Below, in pieces: positions 33,410-46,576 of a stretch of 64,000 nucleotides of DNA. Origin of the DNA: Fasciolopsis buskii (taxonomy: Eukaryota > Platyhelminthes > Trematoda > Plagiorchiida > Fasciolidae). The notes below the pieces were generated by a model. It was not told the DNA's origin. It worked only from the letters and a program-made list of their open reading frames with translations, and searched no databases. The DNA lies in the NCBI GenBank assembly GCA_008360955.1, contig LUCM01007929.1, positions 17,945 to 81,944 of the forward strand, read 5' to 3'. The position numbers and the translations under genes were made by a program. How positions within the stretch are numbered: position 1 is the stretch's first letter; each line of letters begins with the position of its first letter.

Positions 33410-35460
33410 TACGTTAAGACGATCGCTTGTTTGCTTCAAACACTTAGCGTTTCCCTCCACATTTGTTTAACCTTTGCTTGTGTCATTTTTTCTTCATTTC
33501 ATTTGTGTCCTCAACAAATGTTGTGGGAACCGACTCATTCGATGTTGGAAGAAGTAGATTTAGGATTTGATTGTGTATTGTCACAGAGTACCACGTTGTT
33601 TGATGTGAGTGTTATTTTCCATGGGCAAATTCACATTAAAAGTTCATTGTCTCGGGTGTCAAGTGCAGGCAAGAGATGTCAGGGGCACGTGAATCGACCA
33701 AAACCATTTGGGTGTCCGCGCATCTTAATTGATGGGCATCACGGTTGTCGAGTTCCGATAGTCGTCTCAGTTGTTGGAACTTGAAACTTGTTGGGGTCCG
33801 GTATGTAGTCCGATCGATCCTGTCACATGCATATCAATGCGTGAGCACAAATACAGGCCGTTTAACGACGACTGACCCTCCACAAATGCAGACGTACCAC
33901 TGCTAGGGAAGACACATGCATGCACATGAATGCTTGTATATCGGATCTGAGCGCTCGAATTTCTACCGAATTACTCGTGGCGTTTAACTGCAACTCAGTT
34001 CGAGGTAGAGGTCGGAACTGAGATGAGGTGTACTATTGCGGAGTTGTAATGTACGGATCTGGTGGTTTCCTAAATTTACAGTCAGGGTGCGCTTCACGCA
34101 CAAATAATGTGGAGCTTTTGCGAGAAAAGGTAATCAGCACCAACAGAATTAGTTCGTTATACTGTTAAGAACACTGTCCATGCATCTACAAGTTAGTCCA
34201 TCGTGTTAATCTAAAAAACTCAAAAATCCTCGAGAACGACTTAAGAACTCGGTCACCAGTAAGAAGTGTTGAGATGACCGAGAACTAATTTACATGTCAG
34301 TGCTCACAGTTCATCCGTTCTGAGCGAGATGAACGTGTTCAAGTGGACATAGTTATGCATATTTTTAGTAGTAGGTGAAATTGGTATATAATCTACACAA
34401 ATTTAACGTGTGAAATTGACACACATGGACCGTTCTAATGCCTCTATGAGCAAAAAGTGATCCTCACTATGGCTCCATACCCAACTTTCCATCAGTTATC
34501 CTGACGCGGTTCATTTTAACACTCGACGTGAACCGACTGGGGTGTGTCTAGAATGAGGATCGACCAACGTGCGTCATACTAACCAGGCCAATAGGCAAAA
34601 TAAACATCTGTTTCTTCAGTTTGCGTCATTTCAGAGCTGCATATCCGGTAACGAGAAATGTTGTCAATATACGACACAAATGTGGCTTTTAAGTCGTAAT
34701 CAATTGGTGCTATTCTCAAAGTATCCTATCCGATTCAATAAACTCACTTTCACCTTTCAAATGGTCACAAGGAGCGATCTCATGTGAACTCATAGCCTTG
34801 TTGTTCGTTTGTAATCATCCTTTGCCTGACAGGGGCACAGTTATTCTTCCAAGTCTACCAAATTCAAAGACTGGCTAGTTAAAACGGCGGCACTTGGTAG
34901 CAAATATCTAGTCTCGAGGCGTTGCTTTCTACTAAAGGCCATGTTTGGAACAGGTCCGGCATCGTGTACGTAAACCGTAAAATATGATGTCTTTTTTTCT
35001 GTTTTGCCTTACGCCGATGATTGTGTTTAGGTTCGGAAACCATTTCACTAATAGAAAGCACGGATTATTGTTGCTAAAATCCACCAGGCGAGCTTAAGAG
35101 AACTTCATCACTTGATGAAAAGTTATCATGAAAGAGTGACTGTTGATTTTTCGTGCCTATAGTTGAATATTGTAGTGACTTCTCTTGATTTTTAAGTTCA
35201 AATTAATCGGGGTAAGGGTGACCGTTCTCGATTACTCAAGGGAACATATAACAATTTGTGATTTGAAACTTAGTTTTCTCTACCGAATGCCCATAGATCG
35301 TATTTCCTCAGTGTTCATTCTTCAGCTGTTAATGAGGCTGCACCTTGACGTGATGTGAAGGCTTGTGCGCCTCCGTGACTTAATGTCGGTGGATCTCAGT
35401 CCTTTGTCAGAAATAAAAGTCATCTAAGAGATAGGCCCTTGAATGCGGATACGAATCGTC
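33410..35460. other. Intron sequence without recognised feature
   Basis: Start of the CASD1 intron 33,409-41,487. A 150-codon frame (33,332-33,784) overlaps the exon out of phase and is a shadow. Confidence 0.5.
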
Positions 35461-35575
35461 GCACCGCTGGTCATCCTCCCTAGTTGAGAATCTTGTGTAG
35501 GCAACGACCCACTTATTGAAAATGACCTGTTCCAAAAAGGAAGTAAGAAATCAAAAAATAAGAAAAATACACGGA
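35460..35575 (+). repeat. SINE family B remnant (3' part)
   Basis: CACCGCTGGTCATCCTCC, a diverged body and the tail AAAAAGGAAGTAAGAAA resemble the 3' parts of the copies at 27,945 and 48,365. Confidence 0.4.
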
Positions 35576-35714
35576 AGTTGATAGATTTCGATGTAAAAGT
35601 TTATAGATATTGTTTCGGTCGGTTTTGCGTTCTGACTGCTTTTGGGTCTTTTTCATGACATGATGGACTCATGAGTGTAGTGCATGAAACATGCACCATA
35701 GCCTGGGGTGGGGG

Positions 35715-35830
35715 TAACGAGAGAGCCGGCAACGAGGACTCTGAAACTTGGAGTGGTACACAGCCACATGATATCCCAATAGATCAGACGTGGTAACGAG
35801 CCGTGCGACAACGAATTGCTATTTAAGCGG
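35715..35830 (-). repeat. SINE family A, copy 4 (body)
   Basis: GCCGGCAACGAGGACTCTG, AAACTTGGAGTGGTACACAG and CAGACGTGGTAACGAGCCG match the family body. It sits directly against the 5' end of an RTE fragment. Confidence 0.6.
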
Positions 35831-37257
35831 TGCGCTTTGTCTGCTCGGCGAACGGATAACGAGAAAAGAATTCTCCAATTCTGTACGCACAACAACTTAT
35901 TCCTGTCTAGTACGAATTTCCTGCACAGTTCCCGTCGCACGGCTACGTGGCGCTCCAACTCAACGGGTAGTCTGAGTCAGATCGACCATATCGCAGTTAT
36001 CTACCGTCGGCGCGGTTCTGTCCAGAACTGTAGATCATACTGGACCACGTACGTCGAATCGGACCATGCGTTGGTGTTATTGTGATTTTTACCGCAGCTC
36101 AACGACTATCGACGCTGGTCACAAACACGATTGGCTTTCGAACGTCTATACGATTAAGCGGTTCGCAACAGCGACGAACAGAAACTATCCGAGGAACTAA
36201 GAACTGCGACGAGCAGTGGGATCAAACTAAGCAGGCGATGCATTTGGCAGCGAATTTCGCCTGTGGTCCTAGATCTAGCGTTCATCAAAGACACCGGATC
36301 TCGCAAGGGTCGCTGGGTATAATGGAGCAAAAACGCCAGCTCCCTAACTGCAAGGAAATGAATAAGGTGCGTCGACAGTTGCAGGTTCAGTTGAAGATAA
36401 ACCTTAAGAATGACTGCGAAAACTGGTGGGTTGAGGTAGCCGAAGAGATGCAGGAAGCGGCCGCCTCAGGTAACAGTCGGAGACTGTTTAAGCTTATGCG
36501 CGACAGCGGTGAGCGGTGAACTTCGGTTAGTGAAGTCGTGCGCGATAGGAATGGAGAGTTCATCCATGGTAGACAACAAAAGCTGGGCCGTTGGGTAGAG
36601 TGCTTCAAGGATCAGTTTAGCTGGCTGCATGCTAACGTATTTGGTCCGACATCTGCAGTGCTTGGACCTTTTCGACCACCGATGTCTACGTAGTATGGCT
36701 AGGATTGGATGGATTGACCGGGCAAGTAATGTAGAAGTCAGGTATCTTGTACTGGATGCCGGCCCTCAGAACACCTTGTTTTAGCGTATGAAACTTAGTG
36801 GACTACACTGGTTGGGTCATGTGCTGTGCATGGCGAACACTCGTCTACCATACTGTGCCATATTTTGTGTCCCTCTCAAGGAATGGAAAAAGGCGTGTGG
36901 AGGTCAACAGATGACATGGGAAGGTATGACGAGACAATGTACAGCGAACTTAGGTAAAGTAGGTGTCTCACGTCTTCGTGGTTGGGGTCCGAAGGACCCG
37001 TCAACCAGATGGCTGGAGACACTGAAGGATACGGTAATGAACCGCGAATAGTGGCAACCGCGTTGTCATTTTCTTTCGCATCAAAAAGATCGAAAAAGTG
37101 CACTTGCAGAGGCAGACTGAGTTTCCTGTGTTGAGTATGGCAGCATCTTATCTTCTCCCAACCGTGTAGGTCTATTCCCTTTGGATATTCACCCTTTTTA
37201 CAAATAAATGTAAACTTAGGGAAAGCGCAGCGGTCAGTGAGGGAGATGATGATGCAC
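35826..37257 (+). mobile_element. RTE-type LINE with internal deletion (endonuclease and linker joined to 3' end)
   Basis: 35,816-36,085 gives ILQFCTHNNLFLSSTNFLHS and IDHIAVIYRRRGSVQNCRSY then SDHALV (endonuclease end). 36,400-36,520 gives NWWVEVAEEMQEAAASGNSR (linker). From about 36,650 it jumps past the whole polymerase core to FDHRCLRS-like and WLGHVLCMANTRLPYCAIFC blocks, then WGPKDPSTRWLETLKDTVMN and the tail with GATGATGAT at 37,246-37,254. Confidence 0.82.
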
Positions 37258-37261
37258 CAAG

Positions 37262-37493
37262 ATTTCCACGTTACACTTTAAAATCGCGTGCCACCACATT
37301 GTCAGGACCCTTGCTCTTCCGAACAAGGGTGACGAGGTCATCGTGAAACTGGTCTTTTGCCAAGTTAGTGCTGCAGTCCGTTGGAGCGTATACCGAGATG
37401 ACAAATAAACTGCGCTTAACACAACTATCCTTCCGGACACCGACTGATCTCTGCAGTCTCACGGCACACAAGCGACTGTTGACTGGGATCCAG
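37262..37493 (-). mobile_element. RTE-type LINE endonuclease fragment, inverted
   Basis: The minus strand reads DWIPVNSRLCAVRLQRS, then SLFVISVYAPTDCSTNLAKD and QFHDDLVTLVRKSKGPDNVV. Y-A-P-T-D-C-S is the block found upstream of the G-D-x-N-A motif in the same family. It lies between two plus-strand pieces. Confidence 0.8.
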
Positions 37494-37495
37494 TC

Positions 37496-37720
37496 TAAAA
37501 GGGCCTCTTCAGGGTATACGGTGAACTCAAGTTTATTCGGAATGACTAGCGGCTATCAACAAGAGTGTCCCGTCTCTCCATTCCTGTTCAACTTCGTAAT
37601 GGACGAGGTAATGGAAGATGCCTAAGGAGGTCCCCGGGATGTTGGAATCGAACCGGGAAATGGAGGGACTCTATTCGACCTAGATTTCGCAGATGACTTT
37701 GTGTTCCTTGCTGGATCTGT
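37496..37720 (+). mobile_element. RTE-type LINE fragment, palm blocks B and C
   Basis: Reads YTVNSSLFGMTSGYQQECPV then SPFLFNFVMDEVMEDA, a stop, then LDFADDFVFLA (catalytic F-A-D-D, about 37,680-37,712). Confidence 0.8.
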
Positions 37721-38039
37721 GTTCTTGATTCTTGTGGACGAATTCTGGAGATGTTGGTTCACTTCTTCCTATAACTAGTTTATGTTAGCTTGGATCATGT
37801 GGGAAATGAATACAGTGTTTTCAGTCCATAGTTGCGAAAGTGATCCAGGGTCAAAGCTATTGATAAAGATTTCCAATTGCACATATGCCCTAACCGTTTC
37901 ACTTTGGCTGTTGATAAGATGCTTACTGTAATTATTAAGCTCAGTGACCAGAACTCTATAAAATAATTCAACTATTTCTTGATCATTTGAACGACAACGC
38001 ATCCATGTTGGAGATGCCTTTTATAGGGCTGTTGCATTG

Positions 38040-38345
38040 CCAGATTCGCCTGGAGTTGAACCTTATTTTCGGTAGGGGATGAAGTAGATACGTTTTGTTA
38101 CTTGGGCAGTTATATCTCACCACCCTGTCGGACGAATAATGAAGTTTCTTTACGTATAAAAACAGGCTCGAATGAAGTTTGCCCATTTGAGGCATCTTTG
38201 GCTTCCACGTGACATCTGACACGATCGATCAAACATCGAGTTTATGCTGCGGCAATAAGATCGGTCCTATTATACGGTTCAAATCATGACAGTGGGGGAC
38301 AGAAAGTATGCCGAGACTATCTGTATTTAAGCGCTAGTATCGAAT
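38040..38345 (+). mobile_element. RTE-type LINE fragment, post-palm region
   Basis: Frames show VDTFCYLGSYISPPCRTNNE then VSLRIKTG, HRVYAAAIRSVLLYGSN. The E-T-W that should follow is lost. Confidence 0.7.
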
Positions 38346-39094
38346 ATGGTGAGAGAATGTTATTAGTAACTTAATGGTAAGAAGTTGGGCACTTGAATAC
38401 AAAGGTCCCAGTTCTGTTCCCAGTGTTCTTCATGTGCATGTGGGGAAGAACGCCAAATTACCCGCAATTGCCGCTTGTTTGTATCTTGTCTGAATCTTAG
38501 TAAGATTGGCTGAATGTGTTTGAACCTTGTTCCCGAGGTAAAATCGCCTGAAGTTTGGAAGTGGAAACCTGTCAGGACCAGCAAATCGCAGACACTTACA
38601 TTAAATGAATTGCTGGGCTATCCAACGTTAGCTGAATCATTCGAATAACTAGAGTATTTTCTTCATTTATTATTTTTATTAAATTTTTTTATATCGGCAA
38701 CAGAATCGCGGTTTTCATCCTGCTTGATAAATTGGATTTTTACTTAGTGCGGTCATCCATATCAACAAATTACCAATTGTTCCAATAGTTATTTTCATAT
38801 CGATCTTAAACGTTGTTTAGCGAAAACGGTTAGTGCATTATTTCATGTTCCACTCGAGGTGAATTAACTTTCATGCAGAATAGAAATTGTTTCTTACTTA
38901 TTCAATATCAACTCCCCAGGACCACGACCGTCTTCAAGATAGAATATTTATCACTCCGTTCCATCTTACTTGATATCAAAGTGTTTGGGAACTCCGTTTT
39001 TATCCCCAAAAGGACACCATGTAAGCTTAAATCTATTAACACGTGGGGCTTGAGATTCGCACAGTTAATGGATCACCGGTTAGATGGTTCACCA

Positions 39095-39460
39095 CGGGAT
39101 GTAAAAAGCCAGGTAGAGGTTAACAGATGACGTGGCAGCACGGAATGTGAAAACGCATAGTGAACTTAGGAAAAGCAAATTCCTTACTGACCGTGTTTGG
39201 GGTTCAAAAGATCTCTCAACCAGTTGGTCGGAGACAATCATCTGTGGACGGTGACGATCGTGTTGTCACTTTCTATCGATTCAAAATGTTTGTACAGTTA
39301 AATTATATTTCATATGTTGGCTACTACGACATTCTTTTCTCTTCCCCGCGGTAAAAGTTAACTCCTTGTTTACCTCACATTTCTATTCTTTCTACAGCCG
39401 CATGTAACAGCGAGAAATCACGACGGTCCTGTCGTTTAACGTTAAACCATTATGATGAGC
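39095..39460 (+). mobile_element. RTE-type LINE 3' end
   Basis: Nucleotide match to the 18.2-18.6 kb copy: AACAGATGACGTGGCAGCAC, CTCAACCAGTTGGTCGGAGAC, TGACGATCGTGTTGTCACTT, ending GTCGTTTAACGTTAAACC and ATGATGA. No open frame remains. Confidence 0.78.
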
Positions 39461-41487
39461 TGGGTAAAGTAATAAATATCTTCGCAGAACCTGCGGGTTA
39501 ATGACCACCAGATCTGCCACCGTATGCAAATTACGTGGAATTCTTGTTTGTCTTCAAGAAACATTTATCTGTACTTCCGGAAACATAGTTTGATTATTTC
39601 ATGTCCGACTTCAGTGGCACCAATTGGATGGATTCTTAAAAGGAAGCTTACTGTTCTTTACTGGTTTCAAACAAAACCCGAATTACCTGTCCCTAGCTAA
39701 ATCCCGAAGACATAATCATAATAACGTTTTGTTTTCGAACCGTAAAATATGAAACAATTCCTTCTCGATTGCATGTCAATCGAAAATTAATGCAAGTAAG
39801 AGATTAGAAAATTGTGAAAGATTCATTGTACGCTTGAGATCGCTTAAACTTTTTTTATGTCGTCGGTTATTCTTTGTAATGCTCGTTTCAATATCTCGTT
39901 TATTACCGTCGCTAAATCCAGCGCCTTCAATCGATTGTTTTGATTCTAGTTCAATCCCAGCTTTCTCAGTCAGACGAGAACAATCAAATGGGCTTCGGCC
40001 GCCTGGCACAATTTCCTTTATTGTCATAATCAAATGGTTTTATTTAGGTCCACACTGTACAATTTCTAGATTGAATTCAGAAAAAAAACTTTGAAGTGAG
40101 AAACTGCAAGTTTACTTTGAGAGCAAGCGGCTGCGGTAAATCTCGCTTGCCCCTTGTGCATCTCATTGGCCAGTCGAGCACATCAATCACCACTCCATGA
40201 TTCGTCACCTATCTCATCACACTCGTGAAAAGAATCATGATAGCCTTGCACTTCAGTTGTCTCGCACAAATTTCCATACTACATGGCATCGCTTTTTGTT
40301 GAAATTCTTCCACTAGCGTGCATGATGCCCGAGTGAGGTCTGTCCTAGCTCCGCGAGAGACCGGCAACGAATCATGGACTGGTGACTGTGTGTTCAGGGG
40401 GCAATGGGATGTACCTATGGCGGAAGAGGTTTGCCACAGCTGCTTGTTCTCAAATTAAACTTGCAGTGCCTCACATCCACTTTACAGCTTCTCATTTCAG
40501 TGTTTTTTTTCTAAATTCAATCTTGAAGCGGTATAGATAAAGTTCGTTATCCGATTACCCTCTGTCTGAAGGAGGCTTATGGTCTCTTCTTTGGTCTTCA
40601 TATCGAATCTTGCCAAAAGCAGATAGCTTCCAATCAATCCACAGACTAGGGTGCCTGGTTATCACCGTGCTTGTCTTCAGCTTGCATTCAATCCAATTCC
40701 CATCCCGTGCATTGTTCACCTGACGTCGGAGGAGTTTGGCAATCAGTCCTGTTCTTCTGGGTACAATCGTGCTTTACTTTTGTTTGACTCATCGCACCGG
40801 AGTAAAGTAGCCTTGCACTTTTTGCATCCAAACATAGACCTCCCCTTACAGTACATGATTCCTCAATTGGCCTTATGCTATTCGGCTGCTGAAATCGATT
40901 TAATCGGTTAATTTAGGTGATCCCACCCAAAGTTTTTGGTCAAAAGACTTCGTCCGCAAGACGTCAGAGCGAATCACTGCGTTTAAAAACCGCTGAGCGT
41001 CGGCGTTCAATTCTCCAGTTTATATTTTTTAATCCCTACGGATCAGTGTGTCACTCCCCTGGGGTTTCATCAATCCGGATGAGCGAGGTTCGTGTGCTTC
41101 TGCTATCAGACAGTGTCCCAATGGGAGGAAAGAAGTTATGATACTACCTAATGGCGGGCGACACTCACCAAGTCATAGTGCCACCAGCGAATTCTTGTGG
41201 TCTTTCTTGAGAAGAACGCTTACAAAATAAATTCTCACCTCATCCAAAGCACTGGCGTTGCCTGTCCACTGCTGATTATCTAGTACACGTGTTCCCACGT
41301 TATTTGCTACCAACCACCGGAAAAGCAGCCGTTCTTTCGTTCACTGTGTAGCGATTGTCGAGTTGATTTGCTATGGTCGTTTTTGGTACGACCTTTGTTA
41401 ATTTCTGTACGTGTTTTGTACGTGTGCTACACAATCTTTCTCTCTTCCAACCCACCCACTTCCCAACATGCAAATACATACATACAG
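39460..41487. other. Intron sequence without recognised feature
   Basis: End of the CASD1 intron before 41,488. A GAGACCGGCAACGAATC string near 40,358 hints at another SINE-A fragment, too short to call. Confidence 0.45.
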
Positions 41488-41613
41488 GTGGTGCCACTCT
41501 TCTTATTTACCCGTTATTTGGTCTCCGCATACTTGTTCCTCTCCGGTTTTGGTCATTTTCACTACTTCTGGTATAATCAACTTCCCGAGTCCGTCTTATG
41601 CAAACTACTTCCG
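41488..41613 (+). CDS. CASD1: CASD1-like exon: Y-L-F-x-x-G-x-G-H-F-x-Y-F-W signature
   Basis: The acceptor is CATACATACAG and the donor GTAAGT. The 42 codons read VVPLFLFTRYLVSAYLFLSG then FGHFHYFWYNQLPESVLCKL and LP. The family signature A-Y-L-F-Q-T-G-Y-G-H-F-S-Y-F-W is unmistakable. Joined directly to the 33,408 donor, the distance from the G-S/T block to A-Y-L-F is 21 residues, the same as I recall for human. The preceding intron is 8.1 kb and carries a mosaic of RTE LINE fragments. Confidence 0.93.
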
Positions 41614-44300
41614 GTAAGTGACAATTCTCTTCGTCCTTGCAGTTGACTCAGTCTCAGTGCTCGCTTGCTGTGCACCTCTTATCGGGTTATAGGCGCTGTG
41701 AATTTTCCGATGATTTTATTTTGTATGCAAACGTTTTCAATTATCTCGAAAGTATATTATAGTGTCAGGCGAAATTATTGACCGTAGTTGGAGATCCAGG
41801 TCAGCTATGATAATAAGCAACTTGATGACCAATTATTAATTGTCCTTCTAAATTCAACTGAATGGTTTTGGACCTTGTCTTTGCCTCGGCCAAGCTGATT
41901 TTAACATGCTTCATGGGTAAGTTTCATACTTTAAGAGAAAATGACAAAGGTGTTTCACTGGTTTAAATTGAAAACAAATGTTACCACCCATCGTCTGGAG
42001 CTACGCCATTTTTTTTGTCCAAATGATAAATCTTTGTGGGAGCGATGGAACAAATAAGTTTTGGTAGTCAACCTCAGGCAGGATCCATGTGCCCATTTGT
42101 TGGGCATCTGGAGTCCGTTTTGATCCGTTGACAATAGTCGTTGATTTCTTCGTTTTGGATCTCCTCTTCATTATGCTTATTCAGTAGCTTAAGGGCAGCT
42201 TCTCACAATTGGGTCCCTATGTTGAATCAAAAAGAGGCCTTTTCTTGTTTGTTCTTGAAATATTTCGTCCATCGCGCGCAGTTTTTGGCACAATCACCAC
42301 CGTTCCTTTGGAAAGTCGCTTTTGATTAATCTGGACCACCGAATCAATCATTACTTCCATCCGTTTCGGTAACATTTTCCTCTATAAAATAATCCTCACG
42401 CTATCTTTTGCCCTATGTCGCGCCACTGTCTGAAATGCTGGTTTGAGCCAGTGGCTAGGTTAGTTCCGAGGTAACTGAGCGTTTCTGTTAGATTTATCGG
42501 GACGTATTCTAGCACTTATGTCGTATTTATGGAGTTGATTCGTCGGGATTTTCCCCCTCTCCAATCTGCTTTTCCATCTTTGAGAAATTCACCTCACATT
42601 CTTAATACAACTAGTGTTCATCATCCGTCCATCATTGCTTTGTAAATCAGCATCCTTGACAGTAGCCTCTGTTTAAAAGAACGCTGTAATAGGACACCTC
42701 TTTAATTCCGGCTTTGGACGTTCTTCACTTGACCAGTTAAACGGAATTATTGATCTGCCTACATACCTAGAGGAGATCTCCACCGGAAGGTTATGCACAT
42801 TATTACAGCAATATTTAAAAGGAAAATAAAAGATACAACAAAAAATGATTTATTTCCCAGCTAAAGCATAATTTTACAAGGACTTTTTATTCTGGTGATT
42901 ATATGGAGGCTCTGTACTCATTTAGATGTGTCAATTGGATCTGAATTGATGTGTGTTTGTCTTTGTATCACTTACTGGTCACCGTGCTTTTCCTGTTTCA
43001 GATGTGTTCATCCCTAGCCGAATTGCGCGCAACGTGTCGTGCATGGTGGTTTACAATACGCCGGTACTTGACTGTGAGTTAACGTGATGAATTTTATGAA
43101 ACGCAAAACAGATCCGAACTACCTTAAGCGAGGTCTGGCTTCCAGGCATCATATCAACATCTGTAGCATCTTCCCGTATTTTCTATGGTGATTTCGAGCT
43201 AATCGCTCCCAGCTGTTACTATCTGTTCACATCACGGTTGTACGGGTTTCGTGAACTGTTAGACTCATACAAGACGCTTGAGAAAAAGGTCGAAGTGATT
43301 ATCTAAATCACGTATCCATCAAATCGAATTGTTTTCTGATCAGCTGCCGGTTGACTCCCCTTCTTCGCATGGCCACGTGGGTTCTGGTCGATCGGATATT
43401 TCATTCTATGTCACATGTGTACGTTTATAATTTCCCAAACCTGATTAGTAGTTTTTTTCCGGACGACGACGAATGTTTATTCATTCGACTTAGGGTTCAG
43501 GCATGATGTCTATTTCACGAGACGCCCTGAGAACTGACAAGTAGTGTCTATCACCAAGCAACTTGTTTCTCATCGTTTTCGTATTCCTCTCCCTCCCGGT
43601 TGCATTCCCCAGCAGTTTTCTATAAACAATATTCAACATTCACACCATTGCATTATGTTTTATCCCTATTTGTGAGAATTTCTTACGGGTTGCGTCCCAA
43701 CCAGGAGGTTTAGAAGCGTCAGCTGAGACCTGCGTAGGTGTCAAACGTCAAGTCGATTTGATCACTGTTTCCCCATATTGTGAAAAGGGTCAAAGAATCA
43801 AACAGTAAGAGGATTGACAGTAAACGTTTCTGAGTCATCCGAAACATGCTCAGTTGAAAACCCGTATCTTTGACCATTCTACAGTTCGAATTTGAGAAAA
43901 GCGCAGAATCACGTGATTATCTCCAGATTTTATTTCGTGTACCTTAAATAGGTGGTGGTTCTTGATTTACACAAAACATCTGGGTGATTGAATGTTGTTG
44001 ATTTGGCTCAAATTCACCGTCTGTTAGAGAAATCCTGCCCCGTTTACTTTACAATTGATTTCGGAATGTGTTCAGACTTTGGAAGGAACAGGATTCTTCT
44101 TCGGTACCTAATGGTTATCAAAATTAATCGGCGAAATGGACAAGCTTGATCTGGCATATGGAGTCCTAAAGATATTATTTTACCTCAGACGTACCCATAT
44201 GAAGGACCATCATATGATTCAAATGAACTTCGAATCGCACGTTCCGAGATGAGTAACTGCAACTTCCGCCATGCACTCGGAATATCAACCTGTGGAACCA
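41614..44300. other. Intron sequence without recognised feature
   Basis: Start of the CASD1 intron 41,614-46,576. Nothing assignable. Confidence 0.45.
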
Positions 44301-44326
44301 CAAAAATTGCCGACTGGCAGGTTCCT

Positions 44327-44600
44327 TCTCAGCAGCAGTTTATCAGTTCACATGCCGTTGTCGTGACTCGTACATCAGCAGAACGAACCGATGGCTTTCA
44401 CGACAGATTCCTGAATGGTCTATAAGAACAATCACGCATGATTTTTCTATTAGCCAGCGAAACCGGAGTCTACTGTCACCGGCTGTAGCCAAAAGCGGCA
44501 TAGTTTGGATTCGTCTTACGCTGTAACACTGTCATCCACGCTTCACGTTTCTTTTGGAGTGTGAAATACTGAATGCCTTTTATCCATATGAACAGTAGAG
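44327..44600 (+). mobile_element. Penelope-like element fragment, GIY-YIG-type domain
   Basis: One frame reads VYQFTCRCRDSYISRTNRWL then SRQIPEWSIRT, resembling the PLE endonuclease start V-Y-x-F-x-C-x-C-x-x-x-Y-I-G-R-T-x-R-x-L-x-x-R. The Gly of Y-I-G-R is Ser. It points towards another PLE on the opposite strand 330 bp downstream. Confidence 0.7.
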
Positions 44601-44930
44601 TAAGATGACCTACACTGCGGGTTGCTAAGTTTATTGTATTACTTTTTTCAACCGCTTACGTAAATCGATCCGGGAATTATATATATTATCCAGTTGTGAA
44701 CTGCAGTGATCGGGCATAGGGCTTAAATAGTGTACAACAAGCAATCGAAGTCGTCTATGACAAACACAGAGTGTGTTAATACAAAGGATCGCGTTATTTA
44801 GTCGTATTAGTATTGCTCCGCTGAAAGCTACGATCTTTTGGTCAGTGTTGTGTAACAGAGGTTGAAAGTTGAAATGGGCTTAACTGTGTGTTTGGTTATA
44901 CTGAAGTGTTTCACGAGCGATGACTCGGAG

Positions 44931-46460
44931 TCACGACCGGAATAACCGTTCGTTGTCTTGTGACATCGATTTGACTAACCACTTGGGAATATGTTCTGAC
45001 ATTCGTCGTGAAAGTCTCTGGTCTGTTCTGCCGATGTAAATGTCACCGCAATTGTAGATAAATTGGCGCAGGAAATGTAAAACAGAAAGTGACATCCGAC
45101 TGGATTCGTGTTGGTTCAGAATAACTCCCTGGTTGTTTTTCTCAATGTGAAAGTCTATGTATGCGAATGTACGGTTTGTGGCCGAACTGAATTTGTGACG
45201 CACATCATTAAGAATATGTTCCCTCCTGAATGCCTATCTAATGTGTGCTGCTTTCTTCGTTGCCCTTTAAATTAGGTCACCCTTAAAACGTTGATGAATT
45301 ACTCTGGGTAGCCATTACGAATGAGCATTGCGCTAAGATAGCTTCCTTCTTCTTGGAGGACTTCAGGTGTGGATAAATACCTCTAGCGCGATGATACTGT
45401 TTCTGCTAAGCCACCGTTGGATGCAATCAGTGTAAAACTTGGGAAATCCAAATATTGATTACTCCATGTCACTTTTCCGTGGAGGGGTTGTGTGGTCATA
45501 TTCGACAGTCTCATTAGTTTGATGTCTAGAAAACGAAAACAGTCTTTGGTCTCTTCTTAAGAAACTGGAAAGTTGGGATGAGTAGAATCAAAGGGATTCA
45601 AAATATTGGCAGCGTTTGTAGGGGCAATAAAAATAAGGATATCGTTTGTAGAGAACCATTTGAAAATATACCCATCCAGCTTCGTTTCTACTATTGTTAG
45701 AAATTCACTGGGTTTTTGTTGGGCCCAATGGACTGCCCATTCCCACACTGTCGATTCGTCTGTGTGCGGTGCCTGCAAAGTAAAATCGAATATTATAAGC
45801 GCATGATATAATAAGTTCTCGGAAATAGTCGACGGGAGACTAATTTTTCTTGATGTAGAGATAAAATCACATGGATAATTTGCGCGTTGAAGGGGCGCAT
45901 TCGTAAATAGAAAATCCACATTGGTGGGAAACAACTTGTGGGAGGCTAATGGAATGTCTTCTTGTACATTGTCAATGAGACGTCAAGACCGCTTTGTGGA
46001 TGGGATCTAAAATATTCACTAACCATCGTCCCGCCTTGTGATACCCATAGCACTGGTCTTAGCCGCATGCCACGTTTGTCGATTTTTGGTGGTCCTCTAT
46101 TGGAGCGATTGTAGCAATGCAGATAATCAATTTTTTCAGCATACACAGCTGCTTGTTTCGCTCTTATTTTGGTTGAAAATGAAATTGATTTTCGATACGT
46201 TTTTACGGATTTTCTACATTATCAATTTGTCGCCCTGGAGCGAGTCAGGTTTCTTGACATTGAGTTCATTAAAAACTTGTTTTTTGTCAATGTGGAGATT
46301 CATTTATACCCAGACTGGCCTATTTCAGGCGGCTCCGTGCTTCGAAGATTTTTATTGGTCAGAACTTTTGCCTGAAATTCATAGTTTGAAAATCGGATAA
46401 AATTCTGCTGCTCATTATTTAATCGTTTCTCCAATGCCCAGGATTTCCTTTTTTGGCCAA
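44931..46460 (-). mobile_element. Penelope-like element, second lineage, degenerate
   Basis: On the minus strand from 46,146: PPKIDKRGMRLRPVL, then NVDFLFTNAPLQRANYP (45,930), KPSEFLTIVETKLDGYIFKW, ILIFIAPTNAANILNPFDST (45,600), FRFLDIKLMR, KVTWSNQYLDF, then FIYNCGDIYIGRTDQRLSRR (45,060-45,000). This is the order of PLE reverse transcriptase followed by GIY-YIG endonuclease. The catalytic Y-V-D-D is damaged and there are stops. The sequence differs clearly from the PLE at 14-16 kb. Confidence 0.82.
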
Positions 46461-46576
46461 TTTAAACAGTATCCAAGTATATTTCACTCCTATTTTCGCC
46501 TTAACTTGTTATGTACATAAAATGAATAATCCATTCGCTCGATCTTCTTCTTTGTCGTGACCCTCTTCCTTTACAG

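Noticed and set aside
33332..33784. 150-codon plus-strand open frame
   Set aside because: It starts inside the CASD1 exon in a different phase and runs into the intron; the conserved E-W-K-G-W-M-Q block is in another frame.
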